Below are positions 33,470-42,773 of a stretch of DNA of 64,000 nt, in pieces; position 1 is the first letter of the stretch; each line of letters opens with the position of its first letter. Made by a program: the position numbers and the translations under genes. The stretch lies in NCBI RefSeq assembly GCF_001679725.1, contig NZ_CP016282.1, positions 3,534,001 through 3,598,000 on the forward strand, in the 5' to 3' direction. A model generated the notes under the pieces. It was not told the DNA's origin. It was given only the letters and a program-made list of their open reading frames with translations, and did no database searches. This stretch comes from Cryobacterium arcticum. GTDB taxonomy: Bacteria > Actinomycetota > Actinomycetes > Actinomycetales > Microbacteriaceae.

Positions 33470-33499
33470 GTCTCGCCGAGCGCGGATCTGCGAGGGCTC

Positions 33500-33561
33500 T
33501 TGACACCGCCGAATTGCGCTCGCTAGAGTTGCGATGTCGAGTAACGCGCGTTAGTAACGCG
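33500..33561 (+). promoter_or_regulatory. LacI-gene promoter with downstream operator
   Basis: TTGACA (33500-33505), 18-bp spacer, TAGAGT (33524-33529); expected +1 near 33536. Immediately downstream is the perfect palindrome TAACGCGCGTTA (33542-33553) followed by a half-site GTAACGCG (33554-33561). CG-centred palindromes of this type are typical LacI-family operators, and the position would block transcription of the whole regulator-transporter-fructosidase run. Confidence 0.75.
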
Positions 33562-33602
33562 GGATAGTCGACGAGCAGTTCAATGACGAAAGGCAGTGGG
33601 CA

Positions 33603-34619
33603 ATGGCGATCAAACGGACCCGCAACGTGACAATGACGGATGTCGCGACCCGTTCCGGCGTATCCCGCACCACGGTCTCCTTCGTCCTGAGCAACCGCGA
33701 GAATGCGAATATCCCTGACAGCACGCGCAAGCGCGTCCTCGAGGCCGTCGACGCTCTCGGCTACAGGCCCAACGCCGGGGCGCAGGCCCTCGCCGCGCAG
33801 AAGAGCGACTGGTATGGCCTCATCACGGAGATCGTCACCGCCCCGTTCGCCGTTGACATCATCAAGGGTGTGCAGGACAAAGCCTGGGACGAGCGCAAGT
33901 TCGTACTGATCGCCTCGAGCGAGGGCGACCCGGCTATGGAGACCGCGGCAATCGAGAAGCTGCTCGAGCAGAGGGTCGAAGGGCTCATCTACGCCACCAC
34001 CTGGCACCGCTCCGTCACTCTGCCGCAGGCCGCTCTGGAAGTGCCCACCGTGCTGATCAACTGTTTCGACCCCGACGACCGATTCGCCTGCGTGGTGCCT
34101 GACGAAGAGATGGGCGGCTATCGGGCAGCGAAACGACTCCTTGACGCGGGGCATTCCCGAGTTGCGTTCATCAACCTTGATCCGGCGATGCCCGCTGCCG
34201 TCGGTCGTCGAGCCGGTTTCGACCGGGCCCACGCCGAAGCCGGCATCACGGTGGACCCCGACCTCGTGGCGTACGGGCATGCCGAGGCCGACGGTGGGTA
34301 CGACGCCGCGGCTGCCCTCCTGGACTCGCCTCGGCCGCCCACGGCGTTCTTCTGCGGCAACGACCGCATGGCCATGGGTGCTTACGACGCCATCAAGGAG
34401 CGCGGCTTGCGCATCCCACAGGACATCGCCGTGGTCGGCTTCGACAACCAGGAGATCATCTCCCAATTCCTTCGCCCCCGCCTCACGACGGTGGCGCTGC
34501 CCTTCGAGCAGATGGGCGCTATGGGCGTCACGATGCTCGCTGGGCTCATAGCCGGGGAACCGCTCAGCACCAACCGGATGCTGATCGACTGTCCGCTGCT
34601 TGAACGTGCGTCGGTCTGA
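33603..34619 (+). CDS. LacI-family transcriptional regulator
   Basis: A 338-residue repressor: N-terminal helix-turn-helix with hinge (~9-60: VTMTDVATRSGVSRTTVSFVLSN, LGYRPNAGAQAL), then a periplasmic-binding-protein-like effector domain ending in GFDNQEIISQFLRPRLTTV. It heads the sugar-uptake gene run and probably represses it and itself through the palindrome at 33542. Likely effector: a fructose-containing sugar or phosphate, inferred from the GH32 enzyme at the end of the run. AAAGGCAG precedes the ATG. Confidence 0.93.
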   Translation: MAIKRTRNVTMTDVATRSGVSRTTVSFVLSNRENANIPDSTRKRVLEAVDALGYRPNAGAQALAAQKSDWYGLITEIVTAPFAVDIIKGVQDKAWDERKFVLIASSEGDPAMETAAIEKLLEQRVEGLIYATTWHRSVTLPQAALEVPTVLINCFDPDDRFACVVPDEEMGGYRAAKRLLDAGHSRVAFINLDPAMPAAVGRRAGFDRAHAEAGITVDPDLVAYGHAEADGGYDAAAALLDSPRPPTAFFCGNDRMAMGAYDAIKERGLRIPQDIAVVGFDNQEIISQFLRPRLTTVALPFEQMGAMGVTMLAGLIAGEPLSTNRMLIDCPLLERASV

Positions 34620-34639
34620 CTGTGAATCAGACCGACGCA
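34607..34639 (+). terminator. Stem-loop overlapping the lacI stop codon
   Basis: Perfect 13-bp arms TGCGTCGGTCTGA / TCAGACCGACGCA with a 7-nt loop; the 5' arm is made of the last codons and the TGA of the regulator gene. It lies before the binding-protein gene and may lower regulator relative to transporter mRNA or protect the downstream message. Confidence 0.6.
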
Positions 34640-34684
34640 TCTGCCACCCCACCACGCGCTCAGCGTTAATGAAAGGACACAATC

Positions 34685-36352
34685 ATGATGCCACACTCCA
34701 TACGAAAGGGCCGATCGGCCTTGGCTTTGGCCGCGCTTGTCACCGGCGCGGTGCTGCTGACCGGGTGCACAGCCGGCGGCACCGCCGTGGACACCTCCGG
34801 CGAGCAGCTGCTCACCATCCCCCGGGAAGACATGGGCACCTTCTCACGTAACTTCAACCCGTTCACGCCCAATGCGGCACCGATGACGCAGCAGGCGATC
34901 TACGAATCGATGCTCGTGTACAACCCGGCCGATGGCGGAACCACCCCGTGGCTGGCCACCGACTGGGCCGCCAGCGACGACGGACTCGAGCTCACCTTCA
35001 CGATGCGCGACGGCGTTACCTGGTCCGATGGTGAACCCATGATCGCCGGGGACGTGGCGTACACCTTTGAACTGCAAAAGAAGTTGCTCGGCGGCTTCGA
35101 CTACCTCGATAGCGTCGAAGCAGACAGCGATCAGTCGGTACGGTTCGTCCTGAACCGCCCGTACTCCCCCGCCCTCTACGAAATCGGCCAGCAGGTCATC
35201 GTTCCCCAGCACATCTGGACGGAGATCGACGACCCCGCCAAGGACACCAACGGCAGCCCGGTGGGAACCGGCCCATACACGGAGGTCACCAACTTCCAGA
35301 GCCAGAGCTTCGACCTGGGCAAGAATCCGAACTATTGGCAGCCGGAGAAGCAGAAGATCGCGGGTATCCGCATGCTCGCTTTCGCCGGCAACGACGGTGC
35401 CAACCTCGCCGCGGTCAACGGCGAGGTCGACTGGGCGTACCAGTTCATGCCGGACATCGAGAAGTCCTTCGTCGCAAAGGACCCTGAACACCGCCAGTTC
35501 TGGTTCCCGTCCACGGGTTCGATGATCAACTGGCAGCTGAACACCACCAAGGCTCCCTTCGATGACGTAGATGTGCGCAAGGCGCTGAGCATGGCCGTGG
35601 ATCGCGAGCAGGTCACCGACATCGCGATGAACGGCTACACGTCCCCAGCCGACTGCACCGGCCTCTCCGGCGCGTACACGACCTGGGTGGATGCCGACAT
35701 CGCCGCATCCTGCGACTGGACCAACCATGATGTCGACGCTGCCAATGCGCTCTTCGACTCCGCCGGCTACCCGCTCGGCGCCGACGGCACCCGCACGCTT
35801 CCGGACGGGTCCCCGTTCACCCTGGACATCTCGGTGGGCTCCGCCTCGTCGGACTGGCTCTCCGCGGCCACCATCATTGCGCAGAACCTTGCCGAGGTCG
35901 GCATCACCGCGAAGGTCGATTCACCCGATTGGCCCACGGTGTCAGCCAGCTACGAAGACGGCAGTTTCGACACCGGCATCGTCTGGAGCAACAACGCCCC
36001 GACTCCCTACCAGTTCTACCGCGGTGTCATGTCGTCCGAGACTGTGAAGCCGGTCGGCGAGAAGACCTTCGAGAACTACCACCGCTTCGCCAGCGGCGAA
36101 GCGGACGCCCTGCTCGCCACCTTCGCCGCCAGCTCCGACCCGGCGGTCCAGACCGAGGCCGTCAACGGACTGCAGGCCCAGTTCGCCGCCGATGCGCCGG
36201 TCATCCCCCTGTTCGCCGGTCCGGAGTGGGGGATGTTCACCGACACCCGTTTCACCGGATGGCCGACAGCCAGTGACCCGTACGCGACGCTCTCCACCAA
36301 GTCGCCCACGACGGTTCTCGTGCTGACCAGCCTGGAACCTGTCACGAAGTAG
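34685..36352 (+). CDS. Family 5 (peptide-type) ABC substrate-binding lipoprotein
   Basis: A 555-residue extracytoplasmic binding protein of the DppA/OppA class (SBP_bac_5). Lipobox VLLTGC near residue 28. Family segments include FNPF...IYESMLVYNP, LATDWAASDDGLELTFTMRDGVTWSDG, VGTGPY, KNPNYWQ and VRKALSMAVDREQ. Two Cys pairs (DCTG, SCDW) may be disulfides. Despite the peptide-type family, the operon ends in a fructosidase and starts with a LacI regulator, so an oligosaccharide ligand is more likely. Some members of this family bind cello- or xylo-oligosaccharides. Confidence 0.9.
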   Translation: MMPHSIRKGRSALALAALVTGAVLLTGCTAGGTAVDTSGEQLLTIPREDMGTFSRNFNPFTPNAAPMTQQAIYESMLVYNPADGGTTPWLATDWAASDDGLELTFTMRDGVTWSDGEPMIAGDVAYTFELQKKLLGGFDYLDSVEADSDQSVRFVLNRPYSPALYEIGQQVIVPQHIWTEIDDPAKDTNGSPVGTGPYTEVTNFQSQSFDLGKNPNYWQPEKQKIAGIRMLAFAGNDGANLAAVNGEVDWAYQFMPDIEKSFVAKDPEHRQFWFPSTGSMINWQLNTTKAPFDDVDVRKALSMAVDREQVTDIAMNGYTSPADCTGLSGAYTTWVDADIAASCDWTNHDVDAANALFDSAGYPLGADGTRTLPDGSPFTLDISVGSASSDWLSAATIIAQNLAEVGITAKVDSPDWPTVSASYEDGSFDTGIVWSNNAPTPYQFYRGVMSSETVKPVGEKTFENYHRFASGEADALLATFAASSDPAVQTEAVNGLQAQFAADAPVIPLFAGPEWGMFTDTRFTGWPTASDPYATLSTKSPTTVLVLTSLEPVTK

Positions 36353-36445
36353 CGTTCGGCGGCACCCCCTCGCGGGGTGCCGCCCTCTGCGGCTGTCGGG
36401 CACCGGCATCCGTCCGATAGCCATGTCAAGAACGGAGCACGACCA

Positions 36446-37423
36446 GTGCGATTCATAGTGCGGCGGTTGGCTTTCTACCTCCTCGCCTTCTGGGTGTCGA
36501 TCACCCTGAACTTCCTCCTGCCTCGGTTCATGCCCGGTGACCCCGTCACCCGCATGTTCGCCCAGGCATCGAACAAGATGCAGCCCGAACAGATCGAGCA
36601 GCTTCGCCAGCTGTTCGGCCTGGACGAACGGCCGATCTGGCAGCAATACCTCACCTATGTGCAGAACATTTTCACCGGTCAGATGGGCGTATCGATTTCC
36701 CGCTTTCCCACCCCCGTCTCGGAGGTCATCGGAAGCCAGATCGGGTGGACGCTCCTGCTCGGCGGCACCGCCCTGGTGATCGCCGTCGTCATCGGCAACC
36801 TCCTGGGCATCCTCGCCGCCTGGCGTCGCGGAGGAGTCCTGGACTCCGTCTTCCCGCCGATTCTGGTCTTCGTGGGCTCGTTCCCCTACTTCTGGCTCGC
36901 CATGGCAGCGCTCTACCTGTTCGGGGTGGTGCTCGGCTGGTTCCCCATCCGGCACGCGTTTGACGCCGGAATGATGCCGGAGCTCTCCTGGACCTTCGTT
37001 TCCAGCGTCGCCACGCACCTGTTCCTGCCCGCGCTGACCATTGTGCTGGTCTCGATCGGTGGCTGGATGCTCGGCATGCGCAACACCATGATCGCCACGA
37101 CCGCCGAGGACTACATCCTCATGGCCGAGGCGAAGGGCCTGACGAACAACCGCATCATGTTCCGCTACGCCGCCCGCAACGCCATGCTGCCCAGCGTCAC
37201 CGCCTTCGGCATGTCCTTCGGCTTCATCGTGGGCGGTGCGCTCCTCACCGAGGTGGTTTTCGCCTACCCGGGCGTGGGCTATCAACTGCTGGCCGCCGTG
37301 CAGGGGCTGGACTACCCACTCATGCAGGGCATTTTCCTCACCATCACGGCCGCCGTGCTCGTTGCCAACTTCCTCGTTGACATCGTGTATGTGCGCCTCG
37401 ACCCGCGCGTACGCGTGAGCTGA
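36446..37423 (+). CDS. ABC transporter permease (DppB type)
   Basis: A 325-residue inner-membrane subunit with about six helices. It has the N-terminal RFIVRRLAFYLLAFWVSITLNF, the PGDPVTRMF block of the DppB/OppB family, and the EAA loop (AEDYILMAEAKGLTNNRI...RNAMLP) that docks to the ATPase. GTG 36446 with GGAG 8 nt upstream is the start. Second gene of the transporter, 93 bp after the binding protein. Confidence 0.92.
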   Translation: MRFIVRRLAFYLLAFWVSITLNFLLPRFMPGDPVTRMFAQASNKMQPEQIEQLRQLFGLDERPIWQQYLTYVQNIFTGQMGVSISRFPTPVSEVIGSQIGWTLLLGGTALVIAVVIGNLLGILAAWRRGGVLDSVFPPILVFVGSFPYFWLAMAALYLFGVVLGWFPIRHAFDAGMMPELSWTFVSSVATHLFLPALTIVLVSIGGWMLGMRNTMIATTAEDYILMAEAKGLTNNRIMFRYAARNAMLPSVTAFGMSFGFIVGGALLTEVVFAYPGVGYQLLAAVQGLDYPLMQGIFLTITAAVLVANFLVDIVYVRLDPRVRVS

Positions 37424-37436
37424 GACGGAGAACATC

Positions 37437-38378
37437 ATGTCTGTCACCAATCCCTCTGAAACTGTGGCGCTGGCCACAGCAGATGCCCCTTCCGCCGCGC
37501 CTGCGTCCAGCCGTCGGCCACGCCGAGGCTTGCTCCGCGGCATCCTGGGCAATCGCAAGGCGGCCTTCGGGGCCGCTGTGCTGCTTCTGTTCGGCGTGGT
37601 CGCACTTGCGGCGCCGCTGCTGGCTCCCGGAAACCCGTCGCTCATCACGGCGATCGCCTCGCAGCCCCCGTCGCTGGAGCACCTGTTCGGCACCACCGCC
37701 AAGGGCCAGGACGTTCTCGCCCTGACCATGCACGGCGCCCGGACCTCCCTGCTGGTCGGCTTCGTCGTGGGAGCGGCGGCGACCCTGGTCGGGCTCCTTG
37801 TGGGCGTGGCCTCGGCCTATTTCGGGCGGGTCATCGACGACCTGCTCTCCCTGGTCACCAACGTCTTCCTGCTGATCCCCGGGTTGCCGCTGCTGGTGAT
37901 ACTCGCGGCATTCCTGCCGCCGGGCATCGGAACCGTCGTCGTGGTGCTGATCATCACCGGCTGGGCCGGTTCGGCCCGGGTGCTGCGCTCACAGGCGCTG
38001 TCCATCCGCAGCAAGGACTTCGTCGCCGCCGCCGTCGTGACCGGCGAGCATCCGCTGCGCATCATGTTCCGCGAGATTCTGCCGAACATGGCCTCCATCG
38101 TGATGAGCACCTTCCTGGCCTGCGTCATCTTCGGCATCGGCGCCCAGGCGGGCCTCGAGTTCCTCGGGCTCGGCGACGCAAGCGTCGTGAGCTGGGGCAC
38201 CAACCTGTACTGGGCAAGCAACGACGGAGCGCTGTTCACCGGTGCGTGGTGGGCCTTCGTACCTTCCGGCCTGTGCATCGCGCTGGTGGCATTCGCCCTG
38301 GCCATGGTCAACTACGCCGTCGACGAGGTCACGAACCCCCGGCTGCGTACGACGAAGAAAGGACGGACCCGCGCATGA
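37437..38378 (+). CDS. ABC transporter permease (DppC type)
   Basis: A 313-residue permease partner. A Pro/Ala cytoplasmic N-terminus (~1-30), first helix ~40-60, LFGTTAKGQDVLALTMHGARTS region typical of DppC/OppC, then five helices with the EAA loop (RSKDFVAAAVVTGEHPLRIMFREILPN). It starts 13 bp after the DppB-type gene and overlaps the next by 4 bp. Confidence 0.92.
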   Translation: MSVTNPSETVALATADAPSAAPASSRRPRRGLLRGILGNRKAAFGAAVLLLFGVVALAAPLLAPGNPSLITAIASQPPSLEHLFGTTAKGQDVLALTMHGARTSLLVGFVVGAAATLVGLLVGVASAYFGRVIDDLLSLVTNVFLLIPGLPLLVILAAFLPPGIGTVVVVLIITGWAGSARVLRSQALSIRSKDFVAAAVVTGEHPLRIMFREILPNMASIVMSTFLACVIFGIGAQAGLEFLGLGDASVVSWGTNLYWASNDGALFTGAWWAFVPSGLCIALVAFALAMVNYAVDEVTNPRLRTTKKGRTRA

Positions 38379-39358
38379 GTACCACCCCGATCCTCGAGGT
38401 CACCAACCTGCGAGTGGAGTACCACGGCGACAACCGCCAGGTGGTCGCCGTCAACGACGTGTCGTTCAGCATCGGTGAGGGCGAGATCTTCGGCCTGGCC
38501 GGCGAATCCGGCTGCGGCAAGTCCACGGTGGCCAACGCGATCATGCGGCTCCTGAAGGACCCCGCCGAGATCACCGGCGGGCAGATCAGGTTCAAGGGCC
38601 GAGACCTTCTGGCCCTGCGCGGAGAAGAACTGCGCCGGTTCCGCTGGAAGGAGATCGCGATGATCTTCCAGAGCGCGATGAACTCGCTCAACCCCGTGAT
38701 GACCATCGGGAGCCAGATGGTGGACATCTTCACCACCCACGAGGGGCTGTCGGTGAAGCAGGCCCGCAGCCGTTCGGCCGAGTTGCTGCGCCTGGTGAGC
38801 ATCGATCCGGTGCGGTTGGACTCCTACCCGCATCAGCTCTCCGGCGGCATGCGCCAACGGGCCGTGATCGCTATGGCCCTCGCGCTGGAGCCCTCTCTCC
38901 TGATCATGGATGAACCGACGACCGCGCTCGACGTGGTCGTGCAACAGGAGATCATGGCGCAGATCAGCGATCTTCAGCGGCAGCTGGGATTCTCGGTGCT
39001 CTTCATCACCCACGACATGTCCCTCATGGTGGAACTGTCCCACCGCATGGCCGTGATGCACAGCGGGCGGCTCGTGGAGATGGCCGCGGCGGAGCTTATG
39101 TTCGCCAGTCCCCTGCACCCGTACACGTTGTCGCTGATGAACGCGTTTCCGCCGTTGACCGGTCCGCGCGTTCGCCTGACCGGCCTGTCTGATTCAGTGC
39201 GGGCGGGCGATGGCTCCTCGGGGAGCTGTTCCTTCCACGTTTCCTGCCCACCCGACCGGGCCAACTGTTCCGGCGACATCCCCGACCTGCGCGAGGTCGA
39301 GCCCGGACGCTTTGTGGCCGAGCACCCGCGCACGAGCATCGAAGGAACCGCAGCATGA
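38375..39358 (+). CDS. ABC transporter ATPase (DppD/OppD type)
   Basis: A 327-residue ATP-binding subunit. Walker [10 protein letters not shown] (~45), Q-loop [10 protein letters not shown], signature LSGGMRQR, Walker [14 protein letters not shown]-loop FITHD. The C-terminal oligopeptide/dipeptide extension includes Cys residues ([15 protein letters not shown]) as in family members that carry an iron-sulfur site. Overlaps neighbours by 4 bp on both sides; pairs with the DppF-type ATPase that follows. Confidence 0.94.
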   Translation: MSTTPILEVTNLRVEYHGDNRQVVAVNDVSFSIGEGEIFGLAGESGCGKSTVANAIMRLLKDPAEITGGQIRFKGRDLLALRGEELRRFRWKEIAMIFQSAMNSLNPVMTIGSQMVDIFTTHEGLSVKQARSRSAELLRLVSIDPVRLDSYPHQLSGGMRQRAVIAMALALEPSLLIMDEPTTALDVVVQQEIMAQISDLQRQLGFSVLFITHDMSLMVELSHRMAVMHSGRLVEMAAAELMFASPLHPYTLSLMNAFPPLTGPRVRLTGLSDSVRAGDGSSGSCSFHVSCPPDRANCSGDIPDLREVEPGRFVAEHPRTSIEGTAA

Positions 39359-40431
39359 CGACCGACACCGGCCAGCGCCGACCCAGCACGGCCCCGATCG
39401 ACGACGTCAGCGTGCGGGTGCGCGGGCTCACGAAGGATTTCCCGCTCGGAGGGCTGTTCTCCAGACGAAACATGCGCGCCGTGGACAACGTCGACTTCGA
39501 CATCCCCCGCGGCACGATCGTCGCTCTGGTCGGGGAATCCGGCAGCGGTAAGAGCACCGTGGCTCGAGCCCTCGCCCGCCTGGAACGGCCCACGGCCGGG
39601 TCGATCGTCGTCGGCGGCCGGGATGTGCTCAAGACCGAGAAGTCGGCGGCCTCCCGCCGGTACCGAGGCACGGTGCAGATGGTTTTCCAGGACCCGTTCG
39701 GCTCGCTGAACCCGGCGCACCGGGTGGAGCACTTCCTGGAACGGCCCCTGCGTATCCATGGCAAGGCACGAACCCGCGCCGAGGTGCGCAGCCGATCCGC
39801 TGAGTTGATGCGCACGGTCGGACTGACCGAAGACATGCTCGACAGCTACCCGCACGAGCTGTCCGGCGGGCAGCGCCAACGAGTGTCGATTGCCCGAGCG
39901 CTCGCCGTCGACCCCGAGATCATCCTCGCCGACGAGCCCACTTCGATGCTCGACGTTTCGGTGCGCATCGGCATCCTCAACCTCATGGCCCGGCTACGTG
40001 ACGAGCGCGGCATCTCGATGCTGTTCATCACGCACGACCTGGCCTCCGCCCGGTATGTCGCCGACACCACACTCGTGATGTTCGCCGGAGCCCTCGTCGA
40101 GGGCGGAGAATCCCTGGAGCTCATGCAGAACCCGTCCCATCCCTACACCCAGTTGTTGTTGTCGGCCGTTCCGGATCCCGGTCGATCCGTGCGCTACGAC
40201 CCGCGTGAGCGGGCGCGGCTGCGGCAGGCGGTGCTGGCGCCGACCTCATGTCCGTGGCAGGGACCGGACTGCAGTGCCAGCGTGCCGGTGCGGCACACCG
40301 TCGGCCCCGATCACTGGGTGCGCTGCCACCTGTACGCGCCGCAGGTCTCCGCCGCAAGCAATCCGCTACTTACCGACCACGACACCGAACTCGACCTCGC
40401 ACCGGCATCGGCCAGGAAGGCTGACCAGTGA
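39355..40431 (+). CDS. ABC transporter ATPase (DppF/OppF type)
   Basis: A 358-residue second ATPase. Walker A GESGSGKST (~62), Q-loop FQDPFGSLNPAHRV, signature LSGGQRQR, Walker B IILADEPTSMLD, H-loop FITHD. The C-terminal extension again holds Cys (SCPWQGPDCS, RCHLY). Overlaps the preceding and following genes by 4 bp, so the five transporter genes and the GH32 gene are one operon. Confidence 0.94.
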   Translation: MTTDTGQRRPSTAPIDDVSVRVRGLTKDFPLGGLFSRRNMRAVDNVDFDIPRGTIVALVGESGSGKSTVARALARLERPTAGSIVVGGRDVLKTEKSAASRRYRGTVQMVFQDPFGSLNPAHRVEHFLERPLRIHGKARTRAEVRSRSAELMRTVGLTEDMLDSYPHELSGGQRQRVSIARALAVDPEIILADEPTSMLDVSVRIGILNLMARLRDERGISMLFITHDLASARYVADTTLVMFAGALVEGGESLELMQNPSHPYTQLLLSAVPDPGRSVRYDPRERARLRQAVLAPTSCPWQGPDCSASVPVRHTVGPDHWVRCHLYAPQVSAASNPLLTDHDTELDLAPASARKADQ

Positions 40432-41996
40432 ACCCGCTACTCGCGACAGACGAGGACCGCCCCGATTCCCCAGACCAGCCGGATGCCCTCGTGGCGCTCG
40501 CGGAGGGCGACCGGCACCGTCCACGGTTCCACTTCGTGTCCCCGGCCGGCTGGCTCAACGACCCGAACGGCCTGAGCCACTGGAACGGCGTGTACCACCT
40601 CTTCTACCAGTACAACCCGCTCAAGGCCGTGCACAGTCGCATCCACTGGGGGCACGCGACGAGCCCCGACCTGATCACCTGGACCGACGCCCCTGTGGCC
40701 CTGGTGCCGGGGGACGCCGCGAACGCCGCCGATGCCGACGGCTGTTGGTCTGGGGTGCTCGTGGACGACCACGGAGTGCCGACGCTGGTGTATTCGGGCC
40801 GCCGTGGTGACCGGGAGCTGCCCTGCGTCGCCGTGGGGTCGATGGATCTGACCGAGTGGGTCGCCGATGCGGCCAACCCGGTGATCTCCGCACCGCCGGC
40901 ATCGCTGGACCTCACGGCCTTTCGGGATCATTGCGTGTGGCCGCACCCGGGCGGTGGCTGGCGTCAGCTCATCGGCTCCGGCATTAGTGGACAGGGCGGA
41001 ACCGCACTGCTCTACGCATCCCCGGATTTGCGCAACTGGAGTTACCTCGGCCCGCTGATCGTGGGCGACAGCGGCGACCGGGAGACCACCGCCGACGACT
41101 GGACTGGCACCATGTGGGAGTGTGTGGACCTGTTCCGCCTCGAACCCGCGGGCGCCGACGACGAACCAGTCGACCCGGACATTCTCGTGTTCTCCGCGTG
41201 GGACGACGGGGTGACCCGGCACACGCTGTACCTGACGGGTCGCTACAGCGGCACCCGTTTTGACCGCACAGCGCTACATCGACTCGACTACGGCGGACGG
41301 TACTTCTATGCGCCTCAATCCACCCAGGACGCGCGGGGCCGCCGGGTGATGTTCGGCTGGCTTCAGGAGGGCCGCTCCGACGCGGCGGCCGAGACCGCGG
41401 GGTGGTCGGGCGTCATGTCGCTGCCACGACTCGTCACCCGCGCCCCGGACGGCACCCTGCACCAGCAGCCGGTGCCGGAGCTGGAAACTCTGCGCCGAGA
41501 CCACGTGCGGCTGGGCGGATTCACCCTCACCGGCGGTGAACGCCGCGCGGGCCTGACCAGGGGCGACCAGATCGACATCGTGGCCGAGCTGCAACTGGAG
41601 CCGGGGTCCGAGGTCGAACTGATCGTGCGGGCAACCCAGGACGAGGCCGAGCGCACAGTCATCCGGATCACCCGGCCGGGCGATGCGCACGGTGACATCG
41701 CACTTGAGCTCATCCGCACGGCGAGCAGCCTTGACCCGACCGTTGACGCGACCCCTCGCAGCGGGCCGATCAAGCACGTCGACGGGCGGATCGACCTGCG
41801 GGTGCTCGCGGATCACTCTGCGCTGGAGATCTTCGCCAACGGGCAACCTCTGGCATGCCGCGTCTACCCGACTCGTGAGGACGCGCAGGGCGTCGAGTTC
41901 GTCGGCGTCCGAGGCCGGGTGCACGTGCGGGAGGCCGCTTCGTGGCGTATGGCAGACATCTGGCACTCTCCGCGCCGGCTGTGGCCGGCACTCTAA
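40428..41996 (+). CDS. GH32 fructosidase (sucrose/fructan hydrolase)
   Basis: A 522-residue cytoplasmic glycoside hydrolase; no signal peptide. Five-bladed propeller with nucleophile Asp in WLNDPNG (~44), transition-state motif FRDH (usual RDP, changed to RDH) near 163, and acid/base Glu in MWECVD (~228). A C-terminal beta-sandwich (~370-515) carries ALEIFANG. It would release fructose from sucrose or short fructo-oligosaccharides brought in by the ABC importer with which it overlaps by 4 bp. The RDH variant may affect activity or specificity. Confidence 0.93.
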   Translation: MNPLLATDEDRPDSPDQPDALVALAEGDRHRPRFHFVSPAGWLNDPNGLSHWNGVYHLFYQYNPLKAVHSRIHWGHATSPDLITWTDAPVALVPGDAANAADADGCWSGVLVDDHGVPTLVYSGRRGDRELPCVAVGSMDLTEWVADAANPVISAPPASLDLTAFRDHCVWPHPGGGWRQLIGSGISGQGGTALLYASPDLRNWSYLGPLIVGDSGDRETTADDWTGTMWECVDLFRLEPAGADDEPVDPDILVFSAWDDGVTRHTLYLTGRYSGTRFDRTALHRLDYGGRYFYAPQSTQDARGRRVMFGWLQEGRSDAAAETAGWSGVMSLPRLVTRAPDGTLHQQPVPELETLRRDHVRLGGFTLTGGERRAGLTRGDQIDIVAELQLEPGSEVELIVRATQDEAERTVIRITRPGDAHGDIALELIRTASSLDPTVDATPRSGPIKHVDGRIDLRVLADHSALEIFANGQPLACRVYPTREDAQGVEFVGVRGRVHVREAASWRMADIWHSPRRLWPAL

Positions 41997-42052
41997 AGAT
42001 CCCGGCTGAGCCCGTCGACACGACGACACGATCTGGGACCTGAGGGGAATAG

Positions 42053-42083
42053 CGAGCGCTCCGCCGTGACGTCGGAGCGCTCG
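42053..42083. terminator. Bidirectional terminator between GH32 and sterol-carrier genes
   Basis: Perfect 11-bp arms CGAGCGCTCCG / CGGAGCGCTCG with a 9-nt loop, between convergent genes. No T-run. Confidence 0.7.
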
Positions 42084-42107
42084 TGCCGCCCTCGTGGCCG
42101 AGCGGGG

Positions 42108-42470
42108 CTAGGAGAAGAGCGGCAGCTCGGCGGCGAGGTCGGCGCGCGCTCCGGAGGCGTGGATGCGGCCGGAGGCGATGCCGTCGGCCCAGACCAGGGC
42201 GCCGGTGGCCAGCGCCAGCCAGGTGGCGACATCCGTTTCGACCACATTGGGCGGGGTGCCGCGCGTGTGCCGGGGGCCGGCGATGCACTGCACGGCGCCG
42301 AACGGCGGCACGCGCACCTCGACGGTGTTGCCCTCGGCCTGTTCGGCGAGCAGCTGCAGGGTGTAGCGCACGGCTAGCGCCTTGGTGTCGCGACTCGCGC
42401 CGGCCTCATCGGCCAGGTAGGCCTTCACCGCGGTGCGGCCTAATCCGTCGTCGATCCTCGCGCGTGCCAT
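42108..42470 (-). CDS. Bacterial sterol-carrier (SCP-like) family protein
   Basis: A 120-residue soluble protein. N-terminal helix (DDGLGRTAVKAYLADEAG), then VEVRVPPFGAVQCIAG and a C-terminal helix with WADGIASGRIHASG, which matches the small actinobacterial sterol carrier family commonly encoded near purF. Function unknown; a hydrophobic ligand is assumed. Here it is separated from purF by a 10-kb accessory block. Confidence 0.82.
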   Translation of the reverse strand: MARARIDDGLGRTAVKAYLADEAGASRDTKALAVRYTLQLLAEQAEGNTVEVRVPPFGAVQCIAGPRHTRGTPPNVVETDVATWLALATGALVWADGIASGRIHASGARADLAAELPLFS

Positions 42471-42487
42471 GACTCCAGTCTGCCGGA

Positions 42488-42691
42488 TCAGGCGGCGGGG
42501 GTGTACTCCACGACGGCCAGCAGCTCCGTGCGACCGAAGAACGCGCCGGCCCAGTTGGTGCTGCGGGTGAGGGCGACGATCCGCCCGTCAGCGTAGGGAA
42601 CAATCGCCTGTTCCAACGCGGCGGCCGCCCGGCCGAGGCCATAACCGGGAACGGACACGGAAACCAGGGCCTGCGTTCGAATGAGAGCCAT
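42488..42691 (-). CDS. Small conserved-looking protein, function unknown
   Basis: A 67-residue protein, MALIRTQALVSVSVPGYGLG at the start, one possible beta-alpha-beta fold, no membrane helix or Cys. It ends 17 bp before the sterol-carrier gene and is divergent from purD by 82 bp, so it is likely the first gene of a two-gene unit. The Shine-Dalgarno is weak. I recognise no domain; coding potential rests on context and codon pattern. Confidence 0.6.
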   Translation of the reverse strand: MALIRTQALVSVSVPGYGLGRAAAALEQAIVPYADGRIVALTRSTNWAGAFFGRTELLAVVEYTPAA

Positions 42692-42773
42692 GGGCGCAGG
42701 CTAGCGCACGGCCGCGTGACACCGTGCGGCGGCCGAGGTGCGCGCCACCGTGTGGGCCGGGTAGCCTGATCCG

